Below are positions 20,267 to 29,419 of a stretch of DNA of 64,000 bases, piece after piece. Under the pieces are notes generated by a model, which was given only the letters and a program-made list of their open reading frames with translations, was not told the DNA's origin and ran no database searches. The first letter of the stretch is position 1; every line of letters starts with the position of its first letter. Origin of the DNA: Pilimelia terevasa (GTDB taxonomy: Bacteria > Actinomycetota > Actinomycetes > Mycobacteriales > Micromonosporaceae). Location of the stretch: the NCBI RefSeq assembly GCF_014647915.1, contig NZ_BMQC01000002.1, positions 420,271 to 484,270 on the forward strand. The letters are read 5' to 3'. A program made the position numbers and the translations under genes.

Positions 20267-21145
20267 TCACGGGTAGATCACCCGGCGCAGCAGATCCACG
20301 TCGCCGCGGTGCGGCTGGGTGCGGTCCAGCGCGTTATCGACCGGGTACATGCAGCTCGCGGTCGACGTGTTGTGGCCCACTCCCAGGGCGTGGCCGAGTT
20401 CGTGGCAGGCGGTGCTGCGCCGGTCGGCGGTGCTGGTGGCGTACCGGTCGTTCAGCCGGACCAGCACCGAACCGTCGACGAAGTTGCGCCCCATCGTCAT
20501 GCGGTACGTGGTGTTGCCGGCCCAGCCGGACCCGAAGTCGCCGCTGCGCACCTCCACGCAGTGGCGCCGCTCCCGGGGGCAGCCGCGGTCGGTCCAGTGC
20601 GAGTCGACGCCGGGCGCGCGGTTCCAGGCCCGGACGGCCTCCTTGACCGGCCAGGCGCGCGGGGTCCGGTCGCGGAAGTGGACCTGCGGGTCGGGGTAGC
20701 CGGCCCAGGCCCAGCGGATCGGCGGGCAGCGGCCGTCCTCCAGGGCGTACGCGGTGCCGAGGCGGCACTGGCCGGCGCGCGCCGCGGCGGGGCGGCGGAG
20801 GCCGCGGACGCCCTGCCGGTCCAGTTCGCGGTACAGCTCCTGCGGCGTCACCCCGTCGCCCGGGGTGTACACGCCGACCTCCACGACGTCGTCGTTCACC
20901 TGTCGGGCGGACCACACCTCCCGGTCGCCCAGGCCGGCGGCGCCCGCCCCGGCCGCCGCGCCGACGGCGGAAGCGCCGGCCCCGGCCGCCGCGTCGACGG
21001 CGGAAGCGTCCGCCTCAGTCGTCGCGTTGCCGGCCGCGGTCACCGGAGGGGGTGTCCGCGCGGTCGCCGGGAGCGGCCCGGCGAGCAGCGCCGCGGCGGC
21101 CAGCGCCGCCCACACCCCCGTCCATGTCGGTCGGTCGTACCGCAC
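20267..21145 (-). CDS. Secreted matrixin-like zinc metalloprotease
   Basis: A 292-residue exported protein. The N terminus has a signal peptide (WTGVWAALAAAALLAGPLPA) after a GTG start with GGGAGGG upstream, then an Ala/Gly-rich linker to about residue 75. The catalytic zinc motif HELGHALGVGH is followed by a methionine turn, ASCMYPVDN, which identifies a metzincin of the matrixin or DUF3152-like kind. ERRHCVEVRSGDFGSGWAGN lies just before it. No clear pro-domain cysteine switch is seen. It is the upstream member of a pair with the exported protein at 19740. Confidence 0.88.
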   Translation of the reverse strand: MRYDRPTWTGVWAALAAAALLAGPLPATARTPPPVTAAGNATTEADASAVDAAAGAGASAVGAAAGAGAAGLGDREVWSARQVNDDVVEVGVYTPGDGVTPQELYRELDRQGVRGLRRPAAARAGQCRLGTAYALEDGRCPPIRWAWAGYPDPQVHFRDRTPRAWPVKEAVRAWNRAPGVDSHWTDRGCPRERRHCVEVRSGDFGSGWAGNTTYRMTMGRNFVDGSVLVRLNDRYATSTADRRSTACHELGHALGVGHNTSTASCMYPVDNALDRTQPHRGDVDLLRRVIYP

Positions 21146-21380
21146 GCGCCCTCCCGTCCGTGGGCGCCGCCGCGGGCAGCCGGTACGCCGGCGGGCACGC
21201 GGGGCCGTCGGACGCGGGCCGCCCGGCGGGGAAGCGGCGGGCGCGCGGAGCGGGCGGGGCGTGTGCGCGGTGCGACTGTCGCGCGGGGCGCATTCAGCTC
21301 CGGCCGGCGGCGCCCGGCGGCGCTGCGGACCGGGTCCGGCACCGCGGTGGGGCGTCCACCGTGGAGTAGACAGCGTGAGC

Positions 21381-22916
21381 CTAGTGAGTGTCGGTGGCGG
21401 CGGCAATACCTCTCGTCCCGGCCGCGGTCGCGGGCGGGACGGCCCCCACGACGTGGCGCTCCAGCGTCACCTGCGACTGTCCGGTCCCGCCGAGCCGGAT
21501 GTCGTCGTACGCCTGGAGGCGCCGGGCGGTGTCGAAGTACAGGACCGACATCGACAGCGGCGTCGGCTCCCCGCCCTCCAGCCCGCGCAGGCCGGCCCCG
21601 CCGGTCGAGCCGGACACCGACAGCCAGGTCCGCTGGCGGCCGGGGGCGGCGGGCAGCGGCGCGAACGCGCGCTGGTGGGTGTGCCCGGCCAGGACGAGCG
21701 GGACGGTCCCGGTCAGCGAGGCCGCCGACACCGGGTCGTGGACGAGCGCCACGTCGACCGACGGGGAGGTGGCGCGGACGGTGGCGGCCAGGGCGGCACC
21801 GCTCTCGCGCAGTCGCTCCAGGCCCTGCTTGCCCTCGGTCGCGCCGGCCTTGTCGGGGGTGAACCGCGGGTCGCCGATCCCGGCCAGGCGCAGCCCGCCC
21901 ACCTGGACGGCGCGGTTGTCCAGCACGACCGCGCCGCGCTGCCGGGCGACGGCGGCGGCGGTGCCGGCCGAGTCGTGGTTGCCGGGGATGAACACGTACG
22001 GCACGCCCAGGCCGCCGATGGCGTCCACGTACGACTGCTCCGGTTCGCTGCCCCAGTCGGTGATGTCGCCGGTGTCGATGACCAGGTCGACGTCGAACTG
22101 CTTCACGACCGTGCGGATCGTCGGCCAGGCGGTCGGGTTCAGGTGCAGGTCGGACACGTGCAGGGCGCGGACGGTGCCGGGCTGCGCCTCGAAGGTGGGC
22201 AGGGACGACACCGTGCTGTACAGCCGGCCGACGTTGGTCAGCAGCTTCTGCAGTTGGGCCGCGTACTCCTCGTACCGGTCGGCGACCTTGCGGGCGTCGC
22301 CGACCACGGCCGGCGCGTTGGTCAGCAGCCCCTCGTACCGCGGCTCGGCCAGCGCCTCCCGGCGGAAGGTCGCCCCGCCGGCCGCCAGCGCGGCCAGGGC
22401 CAGCGCCAGGGCCGTCACGGCCGCCGCGGCGACCCGCCGCCGGTCGCGCAGCACCACCCAGCCCAGTACGACGGCGCCCAGGACGGCCACGGCCACGGTC
22501 CGCAGGCCCAGCCGCACCAGGGCGTCGCCGAGGTCGGACAGGGCGGTGGCCCCGGCCTGGGCCACGCCGTCGGGCTCGGTGATCAGGGCGGTGGTCCGGC
22601 GCTGGTCGAGCCGGTCCAGCCGGACCGTGAGGTGGACGGGGCCGTCGTGGGAGTCCAGCAGCAGCTCGCCCAGCGGCGGGATCTCGATGTCGGTGTCGCC
22701 GGTGAGGGAGGGGGCGACGGCCAGCGTGCTGCGGAACGGCCCGAGGTCGGCGTCGAGCCGGGCCGCACCGGCCACCGCGAGTACCGCGCCGACGACCGCG
22801 ACCAGCGCCACGGCCGCCGCGGGCCGGGCGCGCCGCGCCGGGCCCGCGACCCGCCGCGCCAGGGCCCCGGCCCGCCGCAGCGTGGCCAGGGTCCGGGCGC
22901 GCAGCCGGGCGGTCAG
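21381..22916 (-). CDS. Membrane-anchored metallophosphoesterase
   Basis: About 511 residues. Two membrane helices (around residues 25-45 and 130-170) flank an extracellular loop. The C-terminal half is a calcineurin-type phosphoesterase with the ordered metal motifs ALHVSDLHLNP, DLVIDTGDITDWGS, FIPGNHDSAGT, VALVHDP and LVLAGHTHQRAF. The start is uncertain: in this frame only a CTG at 22916 overlaps the stop of the upstream dehydrogenase gene (CTGA), and the next plausible codon is an internal GTG near 22810. Translational coupling to the upstream gene is likely either way. The substrate is unknown. Confidence 0.85.
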   Translation of the reverse strand: MTARLRARTLATLRRAGALARRVAGPARRARPAAAVALVAVVGAVLAVAGAARLDADLGPFRSTLAVAPSLTGDTDIEIPPLGELLLDSHDGPVHLTVRLDRLDQRRTTALITEPDGVAQAGATALSDLGDALVRLGLRTVAVAVLGAVVLGWVVLRDRRRVAAAAVTALALALAALAAGGATFRREALAEPRYEGLLTNAPAVVGDARKVADRYEEYAAQLQKLLTNVGRLYSTVSSLPTFEAQPGTVRALHVSDLHLNPTAWPTIRTVVKQFDVDLVIDTGDITDWGSEPEQSYVDAIGGLGVPYVFIPGNHDSAGTAAAVARQRGAVVLDNRAVQVGGLRLAGIGDPRFTPDKAGATEGKQGLERLRESGAALAATVRATSPSVDVALVHDPVSAASLTGTVPLVLAGHTHQRAFAPLPAAPGRQRTWLSVSGSTGGAGLRGLEGGEPTPLSMSVLYFDTARRLQAYDDIRLGGTGQSQVTLERHVVGAVPPATAAGTRGIAAATDTH

Positions 22917-24091
22917 CGCCGCCCCGTCTCCGTACCCGCGCTGCTGACCCGCACGATCCGGTCGTCGTCGGCGACCGGGTTGCCGCGGCCGTCGTGGTTG
23001 GACGTGCTCACCCACAGGGACCCGTCGGGCGCCTTGACCGCCGTCCGCAGCCGGCCGAAGGTGCGCAGGCTGGCCACGGGCTCGCCGACGACGCCGCCGT
23101 CGGCGCCCAGCTTGACCGCCCACACCCGGGTACCGCGCAGGCACGCGGCGTGGAACGTGTCGCCGATGATCGCCGCGCCGGAGCAGGAGGACTCCGCGGT
23201 GGTCCACACCACCAGCGGGTCGACGTACCGCGGGTCGCTGCCCTTGCCCTCGACGATCGGCCAGCCGTAGTTCTTGCCCGGTTCGATCCGGTTCAGCTCG
23301 TCCCAGGTGTTCTGGCCGAACTCGGTGGCGAACATGCGGCCGGCGGAGTCCCAGGCGAAGCCCTGGACGTTGCGGTGGCCGTAGGACCAGACCAGCGAGT
23401 CGGGGAACGGGTTGCCCGGGGCCGGCCTGCCCTCGGGCGTCATCCGCAGCACCTTGCCGCCTAGGCTCTTGAGGTCCTGGCTGTTGCCGGTGCGGCTGGC
23501 GTCGCCGGTGCTGGCGTAGAGGAAGCCGTCCGGGCCGAACCCGAGCCGGCCGCCGTTGTGGATGCCCGAGATCGGGATCCCGGTGACGATCGGCGTCGGC
23601 CGGCCGCCGAGCGTGAGCTTGGCGATCCGGTTGTCCTGCCCGGTGGTGTAGTACAGGAAGACGGTCCTGTCGGTGGCGTACCGCGGGGACACGGCGAGGC
23701 CGAGCAGCCCGCCCTCGCCGTTGGCGTCGGCCTCGGTGATCGTCTGGATCGGGGTGACCGTCAGGCCGCCGCTGTCGGAGGCCGGGCCGACCCGCAGCAG
23801 GCGGCGGCTGTCCCGCTCGGTCACCAGCGCGCCGCCGTCGGGCAGGAAGTCGATGCCCCACGGTACGCGCAGGCGGCTGGCCAGCACGGACACCGCCGGC
23901 TCGCCGTCGTCGGGCGCGGTGGCGGCGACGCCCTTGCGGGCGGCGCCGGCGCTCTCGACGACCGGCGGCGCGCCGAGCCCGCAGCCGGACAGCGCCAGGA
24001 GCGCGGCGAGCGCGGTGCCGGCCGCGGCGCCGCGGCGGAGGCGTCGGCCGGTGGGGCGGCCGGTGGGGGGGCATCGATCCAGGGGCGTCAT
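22913..24091 (-). CDS. PQQ-type glucose/sorbosone dehydrogenase lipoprotein
   Basis: A 392-residue lipoprotein with lipobox LALSGC near residue 36. The rest is the six-bladed propeller of the soluble glucose dehydrogenase / sorbosone dehydrogenase (GSDH) family: RVPWGIDFLPDGGALVTERD, VFLYYTTGQDNRIAKL, GIHNGGRLGFGPDGFLYAST, WSYGHRNVQGFAWDS and GRMFATEFGQNTWDELNRI. In actinobacteria these exported propellers often lack a proven PQQ supply, so the substrate and cofactor are open. It is the first gene of a two-gene unit with the metallophosphoesterase. Confidence 0.9.
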   Translation of the reverse strand: MTPLDRCPPTGRPTGRRLRRGAAAGTALAALLALSGCGLGAPPVVESAGAARKGVAATAPDDGEPAVSVLASRLRVPWGIDFLPDGGALVTERDSRRLLRVGPASDSGGLTVTPIQTITEADANGEGGLLGLAVSPRYATDRTVFLYYTTGQDNRIAKLTLGGRPTPIVTGIPISGIHNGGRLGFGPDGFLYASTGDASRTGNSQDLKSLGGKVLRMTPEGRPAPGNPFPDSLVWSYGHRNVQGFAWDSAGRMFATEFGQNTWDELNRIEPGKNYGWPIVEGKGSDPRYVDPLVVWTTAESSCSGAAIIGDTFHAACLRGTRVWAVKLGADGGVVGEPVASLRTFGRLRTAVKAPDGSLWVSTSNHDGRGNPVADDDRIVRVSSAGTETGRR

Positions 24092-24258
24092 CCAGGCAGC
24101 GTAGCCCGGTCCGGGGCGCCGTGGCGTCGCCCGTTGCGCCGGGTGGGAACGCCGGAGTCGGCCGGTCCGCCCGGCCGGGGGTGAACCGCCCGAAACGGTC
24201 CGCCGGGCCGCCCCGCGCGGCCGCCCGCGGGGCGGCCCGGCGGTGGGAGACTGGGCAA

Positions 24259-26319
24259 ATGGCGACGCGACTGGCCGACCGGCTCGCCGACGCCCGGCAA
24301 CGGGGATTCGTCGGACGTACCGCCGAGCTGGCCGCCTTCGGCGACCTGCTGCGCGGCGCCGACAGCCGCTGCCTGCTGCACCTGCACGGGCCGGGCGGCG
24401 TCGGCAAGACCACGCTGCTGCGGCAGTTCGCCGCCCGGGCTGGGGCCACCGGCCGCACCGTGCACTGGCTGGACGGCCGCGACCTGGCCGCCGGCCCGGT
24501 CGACGCGCTGCGCGAGGCCCTGCCGGCCGGCCCGGCCGACCCGCTGGCCGCGCTGGCCGACCTCGCCGGGGCGCTGCTGGTGGTCGACACGATCGAGCGG
24601 CTCGGCGCCGCGGAGCGCTGGCTCTGGGACGAGCTGCTGCCGCGCCTGCCCGGCGGCGTCGTCGCCGTCCTCGCCGGCCGCGACCGCATCCCCGCCCGAC
24701 TGCGCGCCGACCCGGGCTGGCGGGCCCTGCTGCGCAGCCTGCCGCTGGGCAACCTGGACCCCGACGACGCGGTCGCCCTGCTGCGGCACCGCGGCGTCCC
24801 CGCGCACGCCTGCGCCGCGGCGCTGGAGTTCACCCACGGCCATCCGCTGGCGCTCGCGCTGGTCGGGGACGTGTGCGCCGCCACCGGCGGCCCGCCCACC
24901 CCGGCGGCCACCCGGGAGGTGCTGGGCACGCTGCTGCGCGAGCTGATCGACGCGGTACCGGACCCGCGGCACCGCGCCGCCCTGGAGGCCGCGGCGCAGG
25001 TCCGCGCGACGACCGAGCCGCTGCTGGCGGCCCTGCTGGACCTGCCGGACGCGCACGCGGAGTTCGCCTGGCTGCGCGGGCTGTCCGTCATCGACGAGGC
25101 CGGCGCCGGCCTCGCGCCGCACGACCTGGCCCGCGAGGTGCTGGCCGGCGAGCTGCGCTGGCGGCACCCGCGCCAGCACGCGGAGATCCGCCAGCGGGCG
25201 CGGGCCTGGTACCGCGAGCGGTTCGCCGCCGCGGACGCCGCGGGCCAGCAGGCCGTCCTGGCCGACTACGCGTTCCTGCACCGGCACGCCCCCGGGCTGG
25301 CGGCGATGCTCGCCCACGTCCGGCCGGACCCCGCCGACGCGTTCGGCCTGCGGCTGGTCGCCGCCGGGCCGGCCGAGCTGCCGGCGCTGCGGGCGCTGGT
25401 GGCCGCGCACGAGGGCGAGCGGTCGGCGGCCGCGTTCGCCCACTGGGCGGCGGTACAGCCGGAGGGCGTGCAGGCCGTCCGCCGCGCCGACGGCGCCCTC
25501 GCCGGCCTGCAACTGCTCGTCGCGCTGGACCGGACCACGTCCGCCCAGCGCGCGGCCGACCCGGGCGCCGAGGCGGCCTGGGCGTACCTCCAGCGGCACG
25601 CGCCCGTCGGGCGCGGCGACCGGGTGACGGTGGTCCGGCACTGGCTGGACGCGGTGGGCTACCAGGCGGTGTCGCCGGTGCAGACGATGCTGTCGCTGCA
25701 CCTGGTCCGGCACTACCTGACCACACCGGGGCTGGCCTTCCACTTCCTCGTCTGCGCCGACCCCGCGAGCTGGGCCGAGGTGTGCGCGTACGTGGACTTC
25801 GACCGGCTGGCCGGCGCCGACTTCGCCGTGGGCGGCCGGCAGTTCGGCGTGTACGGGCACGACTGGCGGGCCACCCCGCCGCTGGCCTGGCTGGCCCGGC
25901 TCGCCGACCGCGAGGAGGCCGAGGCCGGCGGGGTCGACCCGGAGCCGGTACCGGCCCTGGACGAGGCCGCGTTCGCCGCCGCGGTCCGGGAGGCGCTGCG
26001 GCACTTCGAGCGGCCCGACCGGCTGGCCGGGTCGCCGCTGTGCGCGGCGGCGGCGGTCCGCGCGGCCGGTACCGCCGACGGCGCCCGCGCCGTGGCCGAC
26101 TTCCTGCGCGAGGGCGCCCGCGCGCTGGCGGGCTCGGCCCGCGACCGGGCCGGGTACCGCGCCCTGCACCACACCTACCTCCAGCCGGCCGGCACCCAGC
26201 GCGCCGCCGCGGACCTGCTCGACCTGCCCACCAGCACGTACCGCCGGCACCTGGCCGCCGGCACCGCCCGGCTGACCGCCCTGCTCTGGCGCGCGGAGAC
26301 CCGCGCCCGCGCGGGCTGA
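24259..26319 (+). CDS. STAND-type ATPase with C-terminal helical domain
   Basis: A 686-residue protein. Residues 17-55 hold FVGRTAELAAFGDLL and then Walker A GPGGVGKTTLLRQFA. ALLVVDTIERL is a Walker B and VAVLAGRDRIP the sensor strand, a STAND/NB-ARC-like module. LPLGNLDPDDAVALL and FTHGHPLALALVGD complete the helical lid. The middle part has an acetyltransferase-like look, and the C terminus has QRAAADLLDLPTSTYRRHL, similar to a helix-turn-helix. It may sense a signal and act on DNA, but I cannot name it. ATG 24259 follows GGGAGA; an in-frame extension to 24121 is unlikely. It is divergent from the dehydrogenase gene. Confidence 0.85.
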   Translation: MATRLADRLADARQRGFVGRTAELAAFGDLLRGADSRCLLHLHGPGGVGKTTLLRQFAARAGATGRTVHWLDGRDLAAGPVDALREALPAGPADPLAALADLAGALLVVDTIERLGAAERWLWDELLPRLPGGVVAVLAGRDRIPARLRADPGWRALLRSLPLGNLDPDDAVALLRHRGVPAHACAAALEFTHGHPLALALVGDVCAATGGPPTPAATREVLGTLLRELIDAVPDPRHRAALEAAAQVRATTEPLLAALLDLPDAHAEFAWLRGLSVIDEAGAGLAPHDLAREVLAGELRWRHPRQHAEIRQRARAWYRERFAAADAAGQQAVLADYAFLHRHAPGLAAMLAHVRPDPADAFGLRLVAAGPAELPALRALVAAHEGERSAAAFAHWAAVQPEGVQAVRRADGALAGLQLLVALDRTTSAQRAADPGAEAAWAYLQRHAPVGRGDRVTVVRHWLDAVGYQAVSPVQTMLSLHLVRHYLTTPGLAFHFLVCADPASWAEVCAYVDFDRLAGADFAVGGRQFGVYGHDWRATPPLAWLARLADREEAEAGGVDPEPVPALDEAAFAAAVREALRHFERPDRLAGSPLCAAAAVRAAGTADGARAVADFLREGARALAGSARDRAGYRALHHTYLQPAGTQRAAADLLDLPTSTYRRHLAAGTARLTALLWRAETRARAG

Positions 26320-26357
26320 CCCGCCGCCGCGGTCCCGGCGGGCCGCCGGCCGCCCGG

Positions 26358-26363
26358 TAGGTT
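26358..26363 (+). promoter_or_regulatory. Leaderless -10 box before hydroxyacid dehydrogenase
   Basis: TAGGTT is seven bases before the GTG at 26371, which excludes the overlapping TTG at 26362 as start. Confidence 0.6.
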
Positions 26364-26370
26364 GGGCGCC

Positions 26371-27294
26371 GTGAAGGCATGGCTCGCGCACCCCGACGGA
26401 CCGGCGCTGCTCGGCGAGGTCCCGCCCGGCGTGACCGTCGAGGTCGTCACCGACCCGCAGGCGCCGCCCTCGGACCCGGCGGGCGTGACGTTCTGGACCC
26501 CGCCGTACCTGGTCAGCTCCCCGGAGTGGACGGCGTTCGCGGGCACCCTGCCCGACGTGCGGGTCGTCCAGCTCCTCACCGCCGGCGCCGACGCCTGGCT
26601 GGGCCGGATCCCGCCGACGGCGCTGCTGTGCGACGCCCAGGGGGTGCACGACGCCCCGACCGCCGACTGGGCGGTCACCGCGACGCTGGCCTGGCTGCGC
26701 CGGTTCGACCACTTCGCCCGGGCGCAGGGGCGGGGGGAGTGGGCGCACAGCGCCCACACGCCGACCGACGAGCTGACCGGCAAGCGGGTGCTCGTCGTGG
26801 GGGCGGGCGCCATCGGCACCAAGATCGGGGCGCGGCTGGCGCCGTTCGAGGTGTCGCTGACCTACGTGGCCCGGCACGCGCGGCCGGGGGTCCACGCGGT
26901 CGCGGCGCTGCCGGCGCTGCTGCCCGCCCACGACGTGGTGATCCTGGTCGTACCGCTGACCACCGCGACCCGCGGCCTGGTCGACGACGCCTTCCTCGCG
27001 GCGATGCCCGACGGGGCGCTGCTGGTCAACGCGGCCCGCGGGCCGGTGGTCGACACCGACGCCCTGGTCCGGGCGCTGTCCGGCGGCCGGATCGGCGCCG
27101 CCCTGGACGTCACCGACCCCGAGCCGCTGCCCGCGGGGCACCCGCTGTGGACGCTGCCGGGGGTGCTGCTGACCCCGCACGTGGCGGGCGCGGTGGGCGG
27201 GATGATGCGCCGGGCGTACGACCTGGTGGGGGCCCAGCTCCGCCGGCACGCGGCCGGCGCCCCCCTCGCCAACGTGGTCCACGGCGACTACTGA
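26371..27294 (+). CDS. D-isomer-specific 2-hydroxyacid dehydrogenase
   Basis: A 307-residue NAD(P)-dependent reductase of the 2-hydroxyacid dehydrogenase family. Rossmann motif VLVVGAGAIGTKIGARL (GxGxxG) begins near residue 138. The catalytic arginine is in LLVNAARGPVVDTDAL, the glutamate in LDVTDPEPLPAGHPLW and the histidine in LLTPHVAGAVGG. All three are present, so it should be active; the substrate (glyoxylate, hydroxypyruvate or another 2-oxoacid) is not predictable. The start is GTG behind a leaderless promoter. Confidence 0.92.
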   Translation: MKAWLAHPDGPALLGEVPPGVTVEVVTDPQAPPSDPAGVTFWTPPYLVSSPEWTAFAGTLPDVRVVQLLTAGADAWLGRIPPTALLCDAQGVHDAPTADWAVTATLAWLRRFDHFARAQGRGEWAHSAHTPTDELTGKRVLVVGAGAIGTKIGARLAPFEVSLTYVARHARPGVHAVAALPALLPAHDVVILVVPLTTATRGLVDDAFLAAMPDGALLVNAARGPVVDTDALVRALSGGRIGAALDVTDPEPLPAGHPLWTLPGVLLTPHVAGAVGGMMRRAYDLVGAQLRRHAAGAPLANVVHGDY

Positions 27295-27349
27295 GCCTGC
27301 CGCGCCGCCCGCGCGGCGCCCTCCCTGCGGGGGCGGCGCCCGCTCCGCG

Positions 27350-27844
27350 TCAGTGGGCCGTGGTGGCGTTTCCGCCGGGGGCGGCCGCGAGCAGCCGGGG
27401 TACGTCCTCGGCACCGACGGCCGGCAGCCGGACCAGGTGGCCGGAGTCGAGGCGCGCGATGGCGCCGCGGTGCTCGTCCGGGCCGACGGCGGCCACGGTC
27501 TCCCACGGCAGGAACCGCCGCCCCGCCAGCGCGGTGACCGTCAGCCCGCGGCCGTCGGCGACCGTGCCCGAGCGCCAGGCCCAGACGGCCACGGCGACCG
27601 GTACCAGCAGCAGCGGGAACAGCCACCGCGACGCGGTGGTCAGCGGCGCGGCGGCGATGACGGCGATCACGGCGGCGGCGAACGCGGCCCCGCTGCGCCG
27701 GAACCGCACCACCGCGCGCGGCGCGGCCGCGTCCTGTGCCGCCGGCGTGTCCTGTGCCGCTGCCGCGTCCTGCGGCGCGGGCGTCCCGGTACCGTCGCCG
27801 GCCCCCCGGCCCGGCGCGGACCCGTGTCTCTCGGAAGTAGCCAT
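27350..27844 (-). CDS. Bacterial PH-like domain membrane protein
   Basis: A 164-residue protein. A variable, Ala/Gln-rich N terminus (residues 1-55) is followed by two adjacent hydrophobic stretches (AAFAAAVIAVIAAAPL and LFPLLLVPVAVAVWAW) that form a membrane hairpin, then a soluble part with GRRFLPWETVAAVGPDEHRG and IARLDSGHLVRLPAVG. This is the layout of small actinobacterial proteins with a bacterial PH domain (bPH_6 type) of unknown function. The ATG at 27844 has GGGAGG upstream; a GTG one codon earlier is also possible. Confidence 0.75.
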   Translation of the reverse strand: MATSERHGSAPGRGAGDGTGTPAPQDAAAAQDTPAAQDAAAPRAVVRFRRSGAAFAAAVIAVIAAAPLTTASRWLFPLLLVPVAVAVWAWRSGTVADGRGLTVTALAGRRFLPWETVAAVGPDEHRGAIARLDSGHLVRLPAVGAEDVPRLLAAAPGGNATTAH

Positions 27845-27920
27845 CACCTGGCCATCCTCCCACCAGGGCGCCCCGGCCGCCGTGGCCGGGGCGCGCGCCT
27901 GAGGACCCCGGCGGCGGCCC

Positions 27921-29186
27921 TCAGGCGGCGTAGCCGGGCATCGGGTGCCGGGACAGCAGGTCGCGGACCTCCCCGGCGATCCGGCCCAGCGTCGGCTCGT
28001 CGTCCTTGAGTGCCGCCGTCACCGCCTCGTCCATCCACGCCGCCACCTGCGGCATGTCGGCCGGGGTCAGGCCCCGGGTGGTCAGCGCGGCCGTACCCAG
28101 CCGGATGCCGGAGGGGTCGAACGGCTTGCGGGTGTCGTAGGGCACCGTGTTGTAGTTCAGCTCGATGCCGGCCCGGTCCAGCGCCTGGGCCGCCGGCTTG
28201 CCGCCGATCTGCTTGCTGGTCAGGTCCACGAGCACCAGGTGGTTGTCCGTACCCCCGGACACCAGGTCGAAGCCCCGCCCGGTCAGCTCCGCGGCGAGCG
28301 CCCGGGCGTTGGCGACCACCTGCGCCGCGTACTCGCGGAAGGCCGGCTGGGCCGCCTCGTGCAGCGCCACCGCGATGCCGGCGGTGGTGTGGTTGTGCGG
28401 GCCGCCCTGGAGCCCGGGGAAGACGGCCTTGTCGATCGGCTTCGCGCACTCCTCGGTGGTGAGGATCATCGCGCCGCGGGGGCCGCGCAGCGTCTTGTGC
28501 GTGGTGGTGGTGATCACGTCGGCGTGCCCGACCGGCGACGGGTGCGCGCCGCCCGCGACCAGGCCGGCGATGTGCGCGATGTCGGCGACCAGGACCGCGC
28601 CGACCTCCCTGGCGACCTCCGCGAACGCGGCGAAGTCGATCGTCCGCGGGATGGCCGTGCCGCCGCAGAAGATCACCTTCGGGCGCTCGCGGCGGGCCAG
28701 GTCCCGGACCTCGTCGAAGTCGACCAGGCCCGTCGCGCGGGCCACGCTGTACTGCACCGGGCGGAACCAGCGGCCCGTGGCCGACACCGACCAGCCGTGC
28801 GTCAGGTGCCCGCCCATCGGCAGCGCCATCCCCATCACGGTGTCGCCGGGGGCCAGGAAGGCCAGGTACACGGCGAGGTTGGCCGGTGAGCCCGAGTACG
28901 GCTGCACGTTGGCGTGCGCGGCCCCGAACAGCGCCTTGGCGCGGTCCACCGCCAGCGTCTCGACCTGGTCGACGACCTGCTGGCCCTCGTAGTACCGGCG
29001 GCCCGCGTACCCCTCGGAGTACTTGTTGGTGAGCACGGTCCCGGTGGCCTCCAGGACCGCCTGGGAGACGTAGTTCTCCGACGCGATCATCCGCAGGCTG
29101 TCGTGCTGGCGCGCGGCCTCGGCGTGGATCAGCTCCGCGAGCTGGGGGTCCGCCGAGGACAGGCTCGGGATCGGGGGGACGTGCAT
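27921..29186 (-). CDS. glyA: Serine hydroxymethyltransferase
   Basis: GlyA interconverts serine and glycine with tetrahydrofolate, the main source of one-carbon units. It is 421 residues. The PLP lysine is in [15 protein letters not shown] near residue 229; [34 protein letters not shown] and [15 protein letters not shown] are typical. The ATG follows AGGAGG at a good distance and a -10 box TACGAT lies at 29238-29233. It is divergent from the KARI-like gene. Confidence 0.97.
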   Translation of the reverse strand: MHVPPIPSLSSADPQLAELIHAEAARQHDSLRMIASENYVSQAVLEATGTVLTNKYSEGYAGRRYYEGQQVVDQVETLAVDRAKALFGAAHANVQPYSGSPANLAVYLAFLAPGDTVMGMALPMGGHLTHGWSVSATGRWFRPVQYSVARATGLVDFDEVRDLARRERPKVIFCGGTAIPRTIDFAAFAEVAREVGAVLVADIAHIAGLVAGGAHPSPVGHADVITTTTHKTLRGPRGAMILTTEECAKPIDKAVFPGLQGGPHNHTTAGIAVALHEAAQPAFREYAAQVVANARALAAELTGRGFDLVSGGTDNHLVLVDLTSKQIGGKPAAQALDRAGIELNYNTVPYDTRKPFDPSGIRLGTAALTTRGLTPADMPQVAAWMDEAVTAALKDDEPTLGRIAGEVRDLLSRHPMPGYAA

Positions 29187-29232
29187 GCGACAACCTCCTG
29201 CGTCCGGCGCCCCTCAGCGCGCGATCCACGCG

Positions 29233-29238
29233 ATCGTA
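29233..29238 (-). promoter_or_regulatory. Candidate -10 box of glyA
   Basis: On the minus strand TACGAT gives a leader of about 40 bases that ends with the AGGAGG ribosome site. No riboswitch-like structure is seen in it. Confidence 0.5.
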
Positions 29239-29419
29239 GCGGGTCGGCCGGTAGCCTCGCGGGTCCGCCGGTGACCTCCCGGCGCCAGGCGTGTGCGCTG
29301 GGTCACGGCGGGCGGTGCCCGGGGCGGTGGATGCGGCCGTGTCCGGCGGCCGGGGGTCCCGGTTGGTTAAGGTGCGCACTGTCGCCCGTCCGGGACGGCC
29401 CCGCCCAGAAAGAGGACGT

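Noticed and set aside
29187..29260. Riboswitch in the glyA leader
   Set aside because: The leader implied by the -10 box is only about 40 bases and shows no conserved fold; glycine or SAM riboswitches would need more.
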